This document shows, in pieces, positions 1 through 8,924 of a stretch of 64,000 nucleotides of DNA (within the stretch, counting starts at the first letter, position 1; every line of letters begins with the position of its first letter). The position numbers were made by a program, and so were the translations under genes. Origin of the DNA: an uncultured Muribaculaceae bacterium (lineage in GTDB: Bacteria; Bacteroidota; Bacteroidia; Bacteroidales; Muribaculaceae). Under the pieces are notes generated by a model that ran no database searches, had not been told where the DNA came from, and worked only from the letters and a program-made list of their open reading frames with translations. Where the stretch lies: the NCBI GenBank assembly GCA_910584365.1, contig CAJUAF010000002.1, positions 254,081-318,080 on the forward strand, in the 5' to 3' direction.

Positions 1-1
1 T

Positions 2-2059
2 CCTGAACATTTCTCGTTCTACGAACTCATCTGCATCTTTATGGCGGTGATGGTCACTGACATCATCCTGCTTGACATCTTCAATTCACTGGGGCTGCCG
101 ACATCCACTACGGTGTCGATGGTCTTTGAACTCCTCGGAGCCACCTTCGTGGTAGCGCTCATCAAAATGGCCGGAGGTATCGGGCTGGGCTTCGATGACC
201 TGCTGAACACGGAGAAAGCCCTGTCGGTCATTCTCGGTATTTTCCTGTCGGTGGCGATAGCATTTTTCTTCGGGACAATTGTCCAGTTCCTGTCGCGCAT
301 GATTTTCTCTTTCAATTACAAGAGCAATCTCAAGTGGAAAATCGGAATCTTCGGAGGTGTCTGCGCTACCGCGATAGTTTATTTCCTGCTTATCAAGGGG
401 GCGAAAGATCTTACATTCATGACTCCCGAGGTCAAGACATGGATTAAAGAACATACAGGCACGATAATCCTCGGCTGTCTAGGATTCTTCACTCTCCTTA
501 TGCAGCTTCTCCATATATGCCGGGTAAATGTACTCAAGGTAATCGTTCTGCTCGGAACTTTCGCCCTTGCGATGGCTTTCGCCGGAAACGACCTTGTGAA
601 CTTTATCGGCGTACCTCTGAGTGGTCTTGCCTCCTACCAGGATTATGTCGCCAACGGAGGCGGAGATGCAGCAGGGTTCCTTATGGGATCTCTCAACGGT
701 CCGGCCAATACGCCGATATATTTTCTCATAGGAGCCGGAGTGATCATGGTTGTATCGCTCGCCACCTCCAAAAAAGCTAAAAACGTCACCAAAACCGAAA
801 TAGGTCTCGGCTCCCAGCAGGGGGACGATGAGATGTTCGGCACTTCGCGTATCGGACGCCGCCTTGTCCGGTGGACGCTCTCTTTTCTTGCCTGGGTGCG
901 ACGGGTTACTCCGCTGCGTGTGCGCCGCTGGTTAAACAAGCGTTTCAATATTGACGAAACGATAATGGATCAGGGAGCTGCTTTCGACCTGATCCGCGGC
1001 TCGGTAAACCTTGTACTCGCAGGGGCACTCATCGCCTTCGGCACTTCTCTCAAACTTCCCCTCTCCACTACTTTCGTCACCTTCATGGTGGCAATGGGCA
1101 CCTCCCTGGCCGACCGGGCCTGGGGACGCGAAAGCGCCGTTTTCCGTATCACCGGCGTTATCTCCGTCATCGGTGGCTGGTTCCTGACCGCCGGAGCGGC
1201 CTTTATAGGTGCCGGAGTGATAGTCGTAGCGATGTATTACGGCGGACACTGGGTAATGTTCCTCCTGGCGGCCCTCACTATTTTCCTTATCATCCACAGC
1301 AACCGGCGCTTCGGCAAAAAGACTGATGCAGAAAACGGCGATGTCCTCTTCCAGACCATTGTCTCGACTCAGGACAAATCCCGGACATGGCCTCTGCTGC
1401 AGATGTATATAACCGAACAGCAATATTCCTTTTTATCCTACGCGGAAGAAAAATACCGCGATATCACGCAGGCTTTCATCCATGAGAACGCCGGGACTCT
1501 GGGCAAGACCGAATCGAGCCTGGCCAAACAGAAAGCCGTGCTTAAAAACGCACGCCGGAAAGAGACAATCTGTCTGCGCCATCTCCCCCGCGAAATGGCA
1601 ATCGAGAAAAGCGCATGGTTCTATCTCAGCAACAATCTGTGCATGAATATCCTCTACAATCTCCGGCGAATCAACGAAGTTTGCAAGGAACACGTGGAAA
1701 ACAATTTCCATCCCCTGCCGCCTCGTTATGCCACAGAGTGTGAGCTGATAAGAACCCGTATCAGCATCCTCTTCAACGACACCCTGGCGCTCATGCGTTC
1801 CGGCGATCTGGAGACCATCGGTATGTTGCGGCAGCACTGCGACGAAATAAAGGATATCGTCTCCGACACCTACCACAGAGCGCACAACCAACTGCGCGAC
1901 GGAGATACCTCGGCGATGGCGGTTCTTTACGTGTATGTAAATATGCTCCAGGAGACACAGGAAATGGTATCGTCTGTCCGCAAATATCTCCGGGCTTTCG
2001 CCAAACTCCGCGATTCTGAGTTCCGCAGCCGTCCGGCTCTCTCAGGCGCGTTGTCCTGA
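2..2059 (+). CDS. PiT-family inorganic phosphate transporter, 5' end cut by the window
   Basis: The reading frame is open from the left edge, and the residues before the first internal Met align with residues about 80-95 of the complete paralogue at 42838-45135, so the N-terminus lies outside the window. It is a polytopic inner-membrane protein. The second PiT signature (AFAGNDLVNFIGVPL) is visible near base 575. A cytoplasmic C-terminal extension of about 220 residues rich in charged helices resembles a PhoU/DUF47-like regulatory domain, the usual form in Bacteroidetes. The membrane part is strongly similar to the second copy, while the C-terminal domain is more diverged. The role is import of phosphate coupled to a cation. 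Family assignment is firm; the C-terminal domain name is inference. Confidence 0.9.
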   Translation, partial: PEHFSFYELICIFMAVMVTDIILLDIFNSLGLPTSTTVSMVFELLGATFVVALIKMAGGIGLGFDDLLNTEKALSVILGIFLSVAIAFFFGTIVQFLSRMIFSFNYKSNLKWKIGIFGGVCATAIVYFLLIKGAKDLTFMTPEVKTWIKEHTGTIILGCLGFFTLLMQLLHICRVNVLKVIVLLGTFALAMAFAGNDLVNFIGVPLSGLASYQDYVANGGGDAAGFLMGSLNGPANTPIYFLIGAGVIMVVSLATSKKAKNVTKTEIGLGSQQGDDEMFGTSRIGRRLVRWTLSFLAWVRRVTPLRVRRWLNKRFNIDETIMDQGAAFDLIRGSVNLVLAGALIAFGTSLKLPLSTTFVTFMVAMGTSLADRAWGRESAVFRITGVISVIGGWFLTAGAAFIGAGVIVVAMYYGGHWVMFLLAALTIFLIIHSNRRFGKKTDAENGDVLFQTIVSTQDKSRTWPLLQMYITEQQYSFLSYAEEKYRDITQAFIHENAGTLGKTESSLAKQKAVLKNARRKETICLRHLPREMAIEKSAWFYLSNNLCMNILYNLRRINEVCKEHVENNFHPLPPRYATECELIRTRISILFNDTLALMRSGDLETIGMLRQHCDEIKDIVSDTYHRAHNQLRDGDTSAMAVLYVYVNMLQETQEMVSSVRKYLRAFAKLRDSEFRSRPALSGALS

Positions 2060-2417
2060 CAAGTTCTAACGATAAACATCACCAGGGGCGATGGAGGCAT
2101 AGGGCCTTCATCGCTGCCTGACAAAACTGTCTCTCATGAATCCATATATCATAACCACTCTCTTTCTTCTTCTCCAGACCGCCGCTGCAAGCTGCTTGCT
2201 GTTGCTAAAAAAACGAATTCCGGAAACTATGCGTGGAACAGCTGTCTCCTCCATCCCGGAGGATTACATAACATCCGCAGCCGGTCAATGCGGGGAGATC
2301 GTTTGTAACGCGCTTGACCGTATGGTCGACGGGAACTCTGCAGAAGTCTGTCACAACCGGACCGTATTTAACCAATGTTAAAATACTTTGCCAACCGGTC
2401 TTTCATCGCCAACTCAT
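2060..2417. other. 358-bp gap with only a doubtful small ORF
   Basis: This lies between the phosphate transporter and the converging gene at 2418. A plus-strand frame of 81 codons (2136-2381) begins with a hydrophobic stretch that could be a membrane segment. It has no clear ribosome binding site and no recognisable family, and its C-terminal half looks like random translation. I do not call it as a gene. No clear terminator was seen. Confidence 0.35.
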
Positions 2418-3761
2418 CTATTTCCTGTTATCATCCTTGTCTTTACCGTCAGCTCCGGCCCGGTTGTTTTTACGGACCTGCTCCTTGCGGAATTCCTTCC
2501 ACTGGCGGTTCATGTTGCGGTTCATCTTATACCTGCGGATGCCGGTAATCGTCTTCAACAGGCCGAGGACCCGGTCCCCGAAATTCTGCCGGACCACTCC
2601 CCGGCCGATTAATCTGGAGTCAGGAGTAAGGGCAAGTCTGACACCCTCCCGGTCGACATTGTTTACCCTATCGACGAGCAGCTGTATCGAGGGTTGCAGC
2701 GGGGGCACTTCCATTGGCTCATAAATATCGATTTTGTTGGTGTTAAAATTATATTTTTCCCATTTCCGGGCCTCTTTTACGGTGATATATTCTTTGTCGG
2801 TCATATAGACTTCTCCGTAAGTACTGACGAAGAAAGGTTCGTTTACACGATTGAACCTGAACATCTCATGTCCCCGGCCGTTTGACTCGATATTGAACGT
2901 ATAACCGGTAATATCCATTGGTGTCACTGAATCTCCCGCGATATTATCATAGCTGAGCCGAATTCTGAAATTATCGAATTCGAGGTCTTTCCGGAAGAAT
3001 CCGCGGAAATCAGGCACCCATCGCCTTTCCTTTTTGTCGGCCAGGATGTCTACATCGACCGTTACCCGGGATGCGTTCTTCGTCCAGATTTCAGCTGGAC
3101 TGTATTTCCCCTGAAGCGTGTCGCTTCCGCAGTCGAAACCGCCCAATATCTTCGGAATCTCAGCAGAGGGCGCCACTCCGACCCAGTCCGACCATGAAAA
3201 ATGATGGTTGCTGACATCGCCGACACTGTCGAGTCCTTCGGAATTTGTAAAGCGGTAATACGACCGACAGGCCATTATTCTCGGAGTCGACCACCCGCGG
3301 AAGCGGACTTTCGGATCAGGCGTCAGCATATAGTCGACCATCTTTTCGCGGAAGAGAAAGACGGTGTCGGTATATGTCGTCATCGTCGAATATTCCCTGA
3401 TGTATGCCAGCAGATGCAATACCTTGTGACGCGAAGACTCCACAGTGACTTCCGGCAGCTGAGCCATGTTGTCCCGGAGGAAAATAGTGTCGGATCCCGC
3501 TGCGGGAACTACCTTCTCTATAAATCCGAGATAACGGACTGTTATCGGATAGCAGCTTTCGGCAATGAACGGCAGACGCCCATTGGAGTTGCTTATGCCG
3601 ATGGCATTGCCCTGCCGGTCGAATACTGAAGCACTCGGCAACGGAGCGTGGGTTACGGAGTCCGCCACAACCTGATTGAAAGCCTTTGCATCCATACCGC
3701 ACCACGACGCGACGATGCCGAAAATAAGGGCTGAGATCAAATGTCTGCACATCTCTTTCAT
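2418..3761 (-). CDS. Secreted carboxypeptidase-regulatory-like domain protein
   Basis: 447 residues. The N-terminus has a signal peptide (hydrophobic stretch ending near residue 27). Residues about 30-105 look like a CarboxypepD_reg-like beta domain (VVADSVTHAPLPSASVFD, then a predicted turn and YLGF), the small Ig-like fold common at the front of Bacteroidetes outer-membrane proteins. The rest has no recognisable family and ends in a very basic, Lys/Arg/Asn-rich tail, so the protein is probably periplasmic or attached to the outer membrane. It starts at an ATG 15 bases after the stop of the beta-barrel gene read in the same direction, so the two are likely co-transcribed. The function is unknown. 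Confidence 0.7.
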   Translation of the reverse strand: MKEMCRHLISALIFGIVASWCGMDAKAFNQVVADSVTHAPLPSASVFDRQGNAIGISNSNGRLPFIAESCYPITVRYLGFIEKVVPAAGSDTIFLRDNMAQLPEVTVESSRHKVLHLLAYIREYSTMTTYTDTVFLFREKMVDYMLTPDPKVRFRGWSTPRIMACRSYYRFTNSEGLDSVGDVSNHHFSWSDWVGVAPSAEIPKILGGFDCGSDTLQGKYSPAEIWTKNASRVTVDVDILADKKERRWVPDFRGFFRKDLEFDNFRIRLSYDNIAGDSVTPMDITGYTFNIESNGRGHEMFRFNRVNEPFFVSTYGEVYMTDKEYITVKEARKWEKYNFNTNKIDIYEPMEVPPLQPSIQLLVDRVNNVDREGVRLALTPDSRLIGRGVVRQNFGDRVLGLLKTITGIRRYKMNRNMNRQWKEFRKEQVRKNNRAGADGKDKDDNRK

Positions 3762-3776
3762 TGGTCTGTTTATTTC

Positions 3777-5819
3777 CTATTTGCCCGTACCGAAACGGGA
3801 TGTATCGATTTCCGTTTCCCGGGGTTTGAACCCGTTGAATCTCCATACAAACGTCAGTTTCAGATTACGGGTCATGTCGCGCACTTTCATCCGGTAATCC
3901 TGACCGGCACTGTTGATGGTCATGGTCGGAGACCATCGGTTGAAAATGTCGTCAGCCTTCACGTCAAGTTCGCAGCAGCGTTTGTTGCCGAACTGCCATT
4001 TGATGCCGGCGTCGATTTTCCAGATTGCCGACAGGTCCGCGATTCCTTGCAAAGAGGGAGAGAGCCAGGCGATTCCCACAGTGAATGACACGGGACTGTT
4101 CCGGCCGAATCTGACAGTGTTGTTCAGAGAACCGTAGAAAACCCATTTGCGATTGTCGAAACTGATGTCATGGAACCGGTCGGCTTTCTCCCGCTGGTTG
4201 TAGATATTGACGGTTGCCGTTCCCTCCCATATATCGCCCCCTCGGAAAGGTGCATAAAGGTTGAGCCCTGCGGTACGTTTATAATTTGTGTTTATGGTCT
4301 GGAAAATCAGATTGAGTCCTTCGGGCGACTGATAGGGCAGCTGCACCGTCGCTTTGTCGCCATACTGAAAATACAGGGTCGCCACATATTTCTGATGCAG
4401 AATATAACTCGCCTGTGCCGAATAGTCGATATAGGGCTTAAGCGCCGGATTGCCTGTTACAGAAGAATAATCATTGATGTGGTTTGTCCCTCCGTGTAGT
4501 TCCCAGTAAGAGGGATAGACCCGCAGCGCGGTGACGTTCATCTGGAAGATGCTCGTCGGCGTCCTGTAATATGTAATTCCTAGTTGTGGAATAAAGTGCC
4601 AGTCGCTTCTGTAAGCAGAATGGAAATATTCTTCTTTGGCCGAGGCGTTGAAGGAGAGTCCCCAGTCGAACGACCGCCGGATACCAACATATCCGCTTGC
4701 AACATTTTCCCGCAGAACATCTCTGAAACCTGGGATTGCTCCGAAGCTGTAATCCTGGGAACTGTGGTCGGCGGAATGCTGGTATTCCGCGCCGTAATTA
4801 AGCTGCCACTTCCCGAGAGTATGCTCCTGGTCGACATATACGCGCCACTTGTCAATGCACTGTCTGTTGGATGACTCCAGGACCGGTATTCCGTCTTTGG
4901 AGAGAGACTGCCGCCGGTTTTCAGAATATCTTGTATAGTCACCTCCCGCAGTCATGCCGAACGGCGCTTTATATCTCACGGCTATATTATGATATTCCGG
5001 CGGAGATACATAACTGTAATCGTTCGTAAAATCCCCGAAAGTTCCTGAAGATAGGCTCCGGTTTTCGGCATCGGAGACAATCTGGCCGTTATAGATGACT
5101 TTTAACGTCTTCCAGGAGGCTGAGGCGAAAATCGTATTACTCCAGTTCCGGCTGACGCGACGCATATTGTCTTCAATCATGATGCGCGAGCCATCCAGCA
5201 GATGATTGGACCTCGTTTCTTCATTTCCCCAGGTTTTCGACCGGGAAAGTCCGTAGGTCAGATCGAACGTCCAGTCTTTCACCGCGTATGTAGCGGCGAA
5301 TCCTGTACCGAAAGAAGCGTAATGCGCCTGATTATATCCTGCGCGGACCTGTCCCTGCAGTCCGTCAAGCGGCGCAGGCGTTTTGAGAATTACGTTGACG
5401 ACAGCTCCTTCCACATGATATTGAGCCGGAGCGGAGTACATTATTTCCACCTTTTTCAGCCGGTCCACCGGAGTGGCATACAGCAGCTGATAGAGATTCT
5501 CTACCGGCATTTCTGTCAGTTCCCCGTTCAGAATTATGGTTACGCCCGACGCTCCCGCAAGACCGATCATGCCGTTATTGTCGGTTACCCCCGGCAGATA
5601 CCCCAGCGCCTCAAGGATGTTGGTCACCGGTTTGTCCCTGACAATCGCAGGGAGGTCTACGGTCATGACGCCGTCTTCTCCCCTGACCTGCGGCTTCTCT
5701 CCTCTGACAACCACTTCCTCCAGTGTGCGGACAGGGACGGTGTCTGTCGCCGCCGTCTGTGCGGCAGCGGCCATCCCTGAAAATACGGAGACCAATAGCA
5801 ATCCCTTTCTCATAATCAT
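3777..5819 (-). CDS. TonB-dependent-receptor-like outer membrane beta-barrel protein
   Basis: About 680 residues. A signal peptide ends near AAAAQ, followed by a TonB-box-like stretch (LEEVVVRGEKP), a plug-like domain (residues about 45-150, with ILEALGYLPGV and VDRLKKVEIMYS) and then alternating amphipathic beta-strands to the C-terminus. This matches the Bacteroidetes outer-membrane beta-barrel family related to TonB-dependent receptors. The longest frame begins with TTG at 5834; I prefer the ATG at 5819 (another is at 5813), directly before the MRKG signal peptide. It is divergent from the kinase/regulator pair at 5940-8050, which could control it. The ligand is unknown, and there is no SusD partner, so a polysaccharide-uptake role is not supported. 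Confidence 0.82.
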   Translation of the reverse strand: MIMRKGLLLVSVFSGMAAAAQTAATDTVPVRTLEEVVVRGEKPQVRGEDGVMTVDLPAIVRDKPVTNILEALGYLPGVTDNNGMIGLAGASGVTIILNGELTEMPVENLYQLLYATPVDRLKKVEIMYSAPAQYHVEGAVVNVILKTPAPLDGLQGQVRAGYNQAHYASFGTGFAATYAVKDWTFDLTYGLSRSKTWGNEETRSNHLLDGSRIMIEDNMRRVSRNWSNTIFASASWKTLKVIYNGQIVSDAENRSLSSGTFGDFTNDYSYVSPPEYHNIAVRYKAPFGMTAGGDYTRYSENRRQSLSKDGIPVLESSNRQCIDKWRVYVDQEHTLGKWQLNYGAEYQHSADHSSQDYSFGAIPGFRDVLRENVASGYVGIRRSFDWGLSFNASAKEEYFHSAYRSDWHFIPQLGITYYRTPTSIFQMNVTALRVYPSYWELHGGTNHINDYSSVTGNPALKPYIDYSAQASYILHQKYVATLYFQYGDKATVQLPYQSPEGLNLIFQTINTNYKRTAGLNLYAPFRGGDIWEGTATVNIYNQREKADRFHDISFDNRKWVFYGSLNNTVRFGRNSPVSFTVGIAWLSPSLQGIADLSAIWKIDAGIKWQFGNKRCCELDVKADDIFNRWSPTMTINSAGQDYRMKVRDMTRNLKLTFVWRFNGFKPRETEIDTSRFGTGK

Positions 5820-5939
5820 AGCTTTTGCCGGCAAATGTACAACGAATTTTTACTGTGTCTGCTATCCCTTCCCTTATTTAGTCTTAAATCATGATAAGTA
5901 AACGGGGGTATTTGGTGGATTTTTGTTAATTTTGCTGTC

Positions 5940-7355
5940 ATGAAACGGTTCAGGACCATATCCACCATGTTTGTTGTTGTCATTGCGGTGATTTTTGGCT
6001 GCAATGTATTTTATCTTGTTAGTCTCTACGGTTCTATCCGGGATACTGTCGAGAAGGATGTGATGACGGCGCTGGCCGACGCTGATCTCGATGAATTGTG
6101 GGTAAGGGCTGAAAGAGCCAGTAACGAGGCACGCTCCCAGATCGCATCCGGCGAAAGGGAGGAATACCGTCAGGGGGAAATCTCGGCCGGGATGCATGAG
6201 GGAGGCACATTAAAGACTACCACCACTTACGCCGACGGTACCGTTGCAGAGGATTCCCTCCCGATCCAGGAAGAATCTTTTAACAATATGTTCGCACAGA
6301 TCGTGGGACGGCAGTTCCACTCGGTCATTGATCCGTATCTTGAAATGAATCTGGGGGTAATGGACAGCCTGCTGACGCGTCAGCTGAATGCACGGTACAT
6401 CTATCCTGACTTCGTGGCGACGGAGATTATCGGACCGGACGGGAAAATTGTACAGTACAACAGCGAATTCAGGACGGGGGATTACGACGAATTCACCTAT
6501 TGTTTCAATCCGGAGAAAGGCCTGGCCTATCGCCTTTATATAACTCCGCTGACCAAGCATATCTTTGCCGAAATGTCCGGAGTGATCGTTACGGTGTTCC
6601 TGCTTATGATATCGTTCGGAGCCGCTTTCTGGTATCTGTTACATACGGTTTCCCGTCTGCGTACCCTTGAGGAAATGAAAGACGATTTCGTAAGCAATAT
6701 GACCCACGAGCTTAAAACTCCAATCGCGATTGCTTATTCGGCCAACGATGCGTTGCTTAATTATGACGCCGACAGAGATCCGGCAAAGAAAGAACAGTAT
6801 CTGAGAATTGCCAACCGGCAGTTGAGACGGCTCGGAGAACTGGTGGAGAACATCCTTGCCACGAGTATGGAACGGCAACGCACCATGCGCCTGAATCCCA
6901 CGACGGTCTGTCTACATCCGTTTATCCGGGAGATTGCCGCGTCCCAGCAGATGAGAGACGACAAGAGAATAGCCATTGCAGTGGAAGGTCCGGAGGATAT
7001 ATCGGTCGAAGCCGACCGCAGCCATCTGGCCAATGTGCTGAACAATCTTATCGACAATGCAATCAAGTATTCGGATGACAGTGTGAAAATAACGGTGAAA
7101 TATGATAATGAAAAGATATCGGTAACGGACAACGGAATCGGAATTCCCCCGAAAGCCATCCCCTACCTTTTCAACCGGTTCTACCGGGTCCCTCACGGTG
7201 ACCGTCAGGATGTGCGTGGCTATGGTATAGGACTTTATTATGTGAAAAGCGTTCTCGACAGAATGGGATGGTCCATAAGAGTGAAAAGCAAGGAAGGTGA
7301 AGGGTCTCGCTTCACAATATTTTTCAGAAACGACGGACAGACAATTCAGGAATGA
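5940..7355 (+). CDS. Sensor histidine kinase
   Basis: 471 residues. One membrane segment at residues 7-30, a periplasmic sensor region of about 180 residues and a second membrane segment at about 211-235 precede the HisKA domain (phospho-accepting His256 in MTHELKTP) and a HATPase domain with N-box (NVLNNLIDNAIKYS), G1 (DNGIGIP) and G2 (GYGIGLYYV) motifs. Transmitter activity on the next gene product is expected. The stop codon overlaps the start of the response regulator by four bases, so the two are translationally coupled. A TAnnTTTG element (5927-5934) lies only a few bases before the ATG, so the transcript may have almost no leader. The signal is unknown. Confidence 0.93.
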   Translation: MKRFRTISTMFVVVIAVIFGCNVFYLVSLYGSIRDTVEKDVMTALADADLDELWVRAERASNEARSQIASGEREEYRQGEISAGMHEGGTLKTTTTYADGTVAEDSLPIQEESFNNMFAQIVGRQFHSVIDPYLEMNLGVMDSLLTRQLNARYIYPDFVATEIIGPDGKIVQYNSEFRTGDYDEFTYCFNPEKGLAYRLYITPLTKHIFAEMSGVIVTVFLLMISFGAAFWYLLHTVSRLRTLEEMKDDFVSNMTHELKTPIAIAYSANDALLNYDADRDPAKKEQYLRIANRQLRRLGELVENILATSMERQRTMRLNPTTVCLHPFIREIAASQQMRDDKRIAIAVEGPEDISVEADRSHLANVLNNLIDNAIKYSDDSVKITVKYDNEKISVTDNGIGIPPKAIPYLFNRFYRVPHGDRQDVRGYGIGLYYVKSVLDRMGWSIRVKSKEGEGSRFTIFFRNDGQTIQE

Positions 7356-8050
7356 TGAACGGAAAAATACTTTTTGTAGAGGATGAAGAGGACCTTGTGA
7401 TGATTGTCGCCGATACCCTCAGAGGTGAGGGTTACAATGTAACGACCGCAGCCGACGGCCGGGAGGGACTAATGCGCTTCAAAACCGAAGGAGCGGATAT
7501 CGTGGTGGCCGATGTTATGATGCCCCGCATGGATGGTTTTGCCATGGCCAGGGAAATCCGGAAAATCTCTCCGAAGGTTCCGCTGTTGTTTCTGACGGCC
7601 AAAAGCACCATCGATGATGTCGAAAAGGGATTCGAGCTGGGCGCAAACGATTATCTCAAAAAGCCGTTTGAACTGCGGGAGCTGATAGTAAGAATCAGGG
7701 CGCTTCTCCGAAGCAATTCCGGTACCAGCGGCAAGGATGTCGGTTTCAAAATCGGGAATTATGACTTCCGGATAGCCACCCAGATATTGGCCATCGACGG
7801 CCGGGAAATCCCCCTCACCTATTTTGAAGCCCGGATTCTCGAGCATCTGGCCGCAAATATCGGTAAGACCGTCGATGCTTCCGAACTGATGCGTGCCGTA
7901 TGGGGAAACGATAACCCGAGCAACAGAAACTCCCTCCACGGTTATATCCACAAATTGCGCCGTACTCTCCGGCAGGACCCGACGGTAGCGATAATTAACC
8001 AGCGGGGATTCGGCTATATGCTGACAATCAAATCAGAGGTGCCGGCATAA
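7352..8050 (+). CDS. OmpR/PhoB-family response regulator
   Basis: 232 residues. The receiver domain (residues 1-125) has the acidic pair at E10/D11, the phospho-acceptor Asp54 (VVADVMMPRMDG), Thr at LFLTAK and Lys at LKKPF. The C-terminal winged-helix DNA-binding domain (about 135-230) has the typical LTYFEARILEHL and the wing ending GFGYML. It is coupled to the kinase in front by an ATGATG overlap. The likely target is the divergent outer-membrane barrel gene, which is inference from position. Confidence 0.93.
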   Translation: MMNGKILFVEDEEDLVMIVADTLRGEGYNVTTAADGREGLMRFKTEGADIVVADVMMPRMDGFAMAREIRKISPKVPLLFLTAKSTIDDVEKGFELGANDYLKKPFELRELIVRIRALLRSNSGTSGKDVGFKIGNYDFRIATQILAIDGREIPLTYFEARILEHLAANIGKTVDASELMRAVWGNDNPSNRNSLHGYIHKLRRTLRQDPTVAIINQRGFGYMLTIKSEVPA

Positions 8051-8078
8051 AACAATTTTGAACAGTTATTTATCTGAA

Positions 8079-8879
8079 ATGGAACCGAAAGCACAGGAAA
8101 CAACAACCGATACAGCGACCTGCCTGAACTGTGGAAGCATTTGCCGGGAGAACTATTGTCCCCGGTGCGGACAGCCCGCGCAGACTCCGCAACGAATCAC
8201 TATGAAAACTTTCTGGAAAGGGGTTGCGCTTAGTTTCGCCCGTATGACACCCGGTTTCTGGAGTACCTTCGTAGGGCTGCTGATTCATCCCTGGGTGGTA
8301 ATCCGGGAATATCTGCGGGGAAAAAGAGTCAAGTATTCCCCTCCCGTCACTATGGTGATACAGCTGCTTCTCTACTCAACATTTATCTATACTGTCCTGG
8401 GACATATCCTCGACATAGATTTCTTCAGTATGTACTCCGGCGGGAAAACGGAAGAGGAGACCGGCAACTGGCTGCTGAATCTGATTCTGTCCTCTGATGT
8501 CCTGTTCAAAATTCTGATAGCCTGCTCCATCGCCATAAACTGCTATGTAGCCTACCGCAACAAGGGACGGCGCCGGTATAATTTCTATGAATTCCTTACG
8601 GCAGCGATTTACATGGGATGCTGCTTCTCGATTTACAACAATCTTCTCCGGCCGCAGGATCTGATCGGCCCTGCAGTCGGCACGTGCGTCAAAATCGGCG
8701 TGGCCCTGATTATCGGGACCGTCACCCTGTTCAAGGCTTTTCCTATGACACCCTGGTGGAGGAAATGGCTGACATGGTTGTGGTTCCTGACTCTGAATAT
8801 CCTTTACGCAGCCGCAATCCTCGTTCTCTTTACCATGATCTATATCATAAGACATCCCGAAATGCTGGAGCCAGCATGA
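8079..8879 (+). CDS. DUF3667-family zinc-ribbon membrane protein
   Basis: 266 residues from the ATG at 8079; a longer frame starts with TTG at 8058, but the Met at 8079 is better placed. The N-terminus carries a four-Cys zinc ribbon (CLNCGSICRENYCPRCGQ), followed by about four to five membrane helices, the layout of DUF3667 proteins, which are frequent in Bacteroidetes and have no known function. It follows the response regulator by 28 bases and is probably in the same transcript. It might act as an accessory membrane component of that signalling unit, which is speculation. Confidence 0.8.
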   Translation: MEPKAQETTTDTATCLNCGSICRENYCPRCGQPAQTPQRITMKTFWKGVALSFARMTPGFWSTFVGLLIHPWVVIREYLRGKRVKYSPPVTMVIQLLLYSTFIYTVLGHILDIDFFSMYSGGKTEEETGNWLLNLILSSDVLFKILIACSIAINCYVAYRNKGRRRYNFYEFLTAAIYMGCCFSIYNNLLRPQDLIGPAVGTCVKIGVALIIGTVTLFKAFPMTPWWRKWLTWLWFLTLNILYAAAILVLFTMIYIIRHPEMLEPA

Positions 8880-8924
8880 CACATTTTTCCCGAATATCAT
8901 CGTCCGAAGCAGAAAAGCTATCCG

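Noticed and set aside
2136..2381. 81-residue membrane-like protein after the first PiT gene
   Set aside because: No clear ribosome binding site or family; only the first 25 residues look membrane-like.
3777..5819. Polysaccharide utilization locus (SusC)
   Set aside because: There is no SusD-like gene or glycan enzyme nearby; the barrel is shorter than SusC and lacks its full plug.
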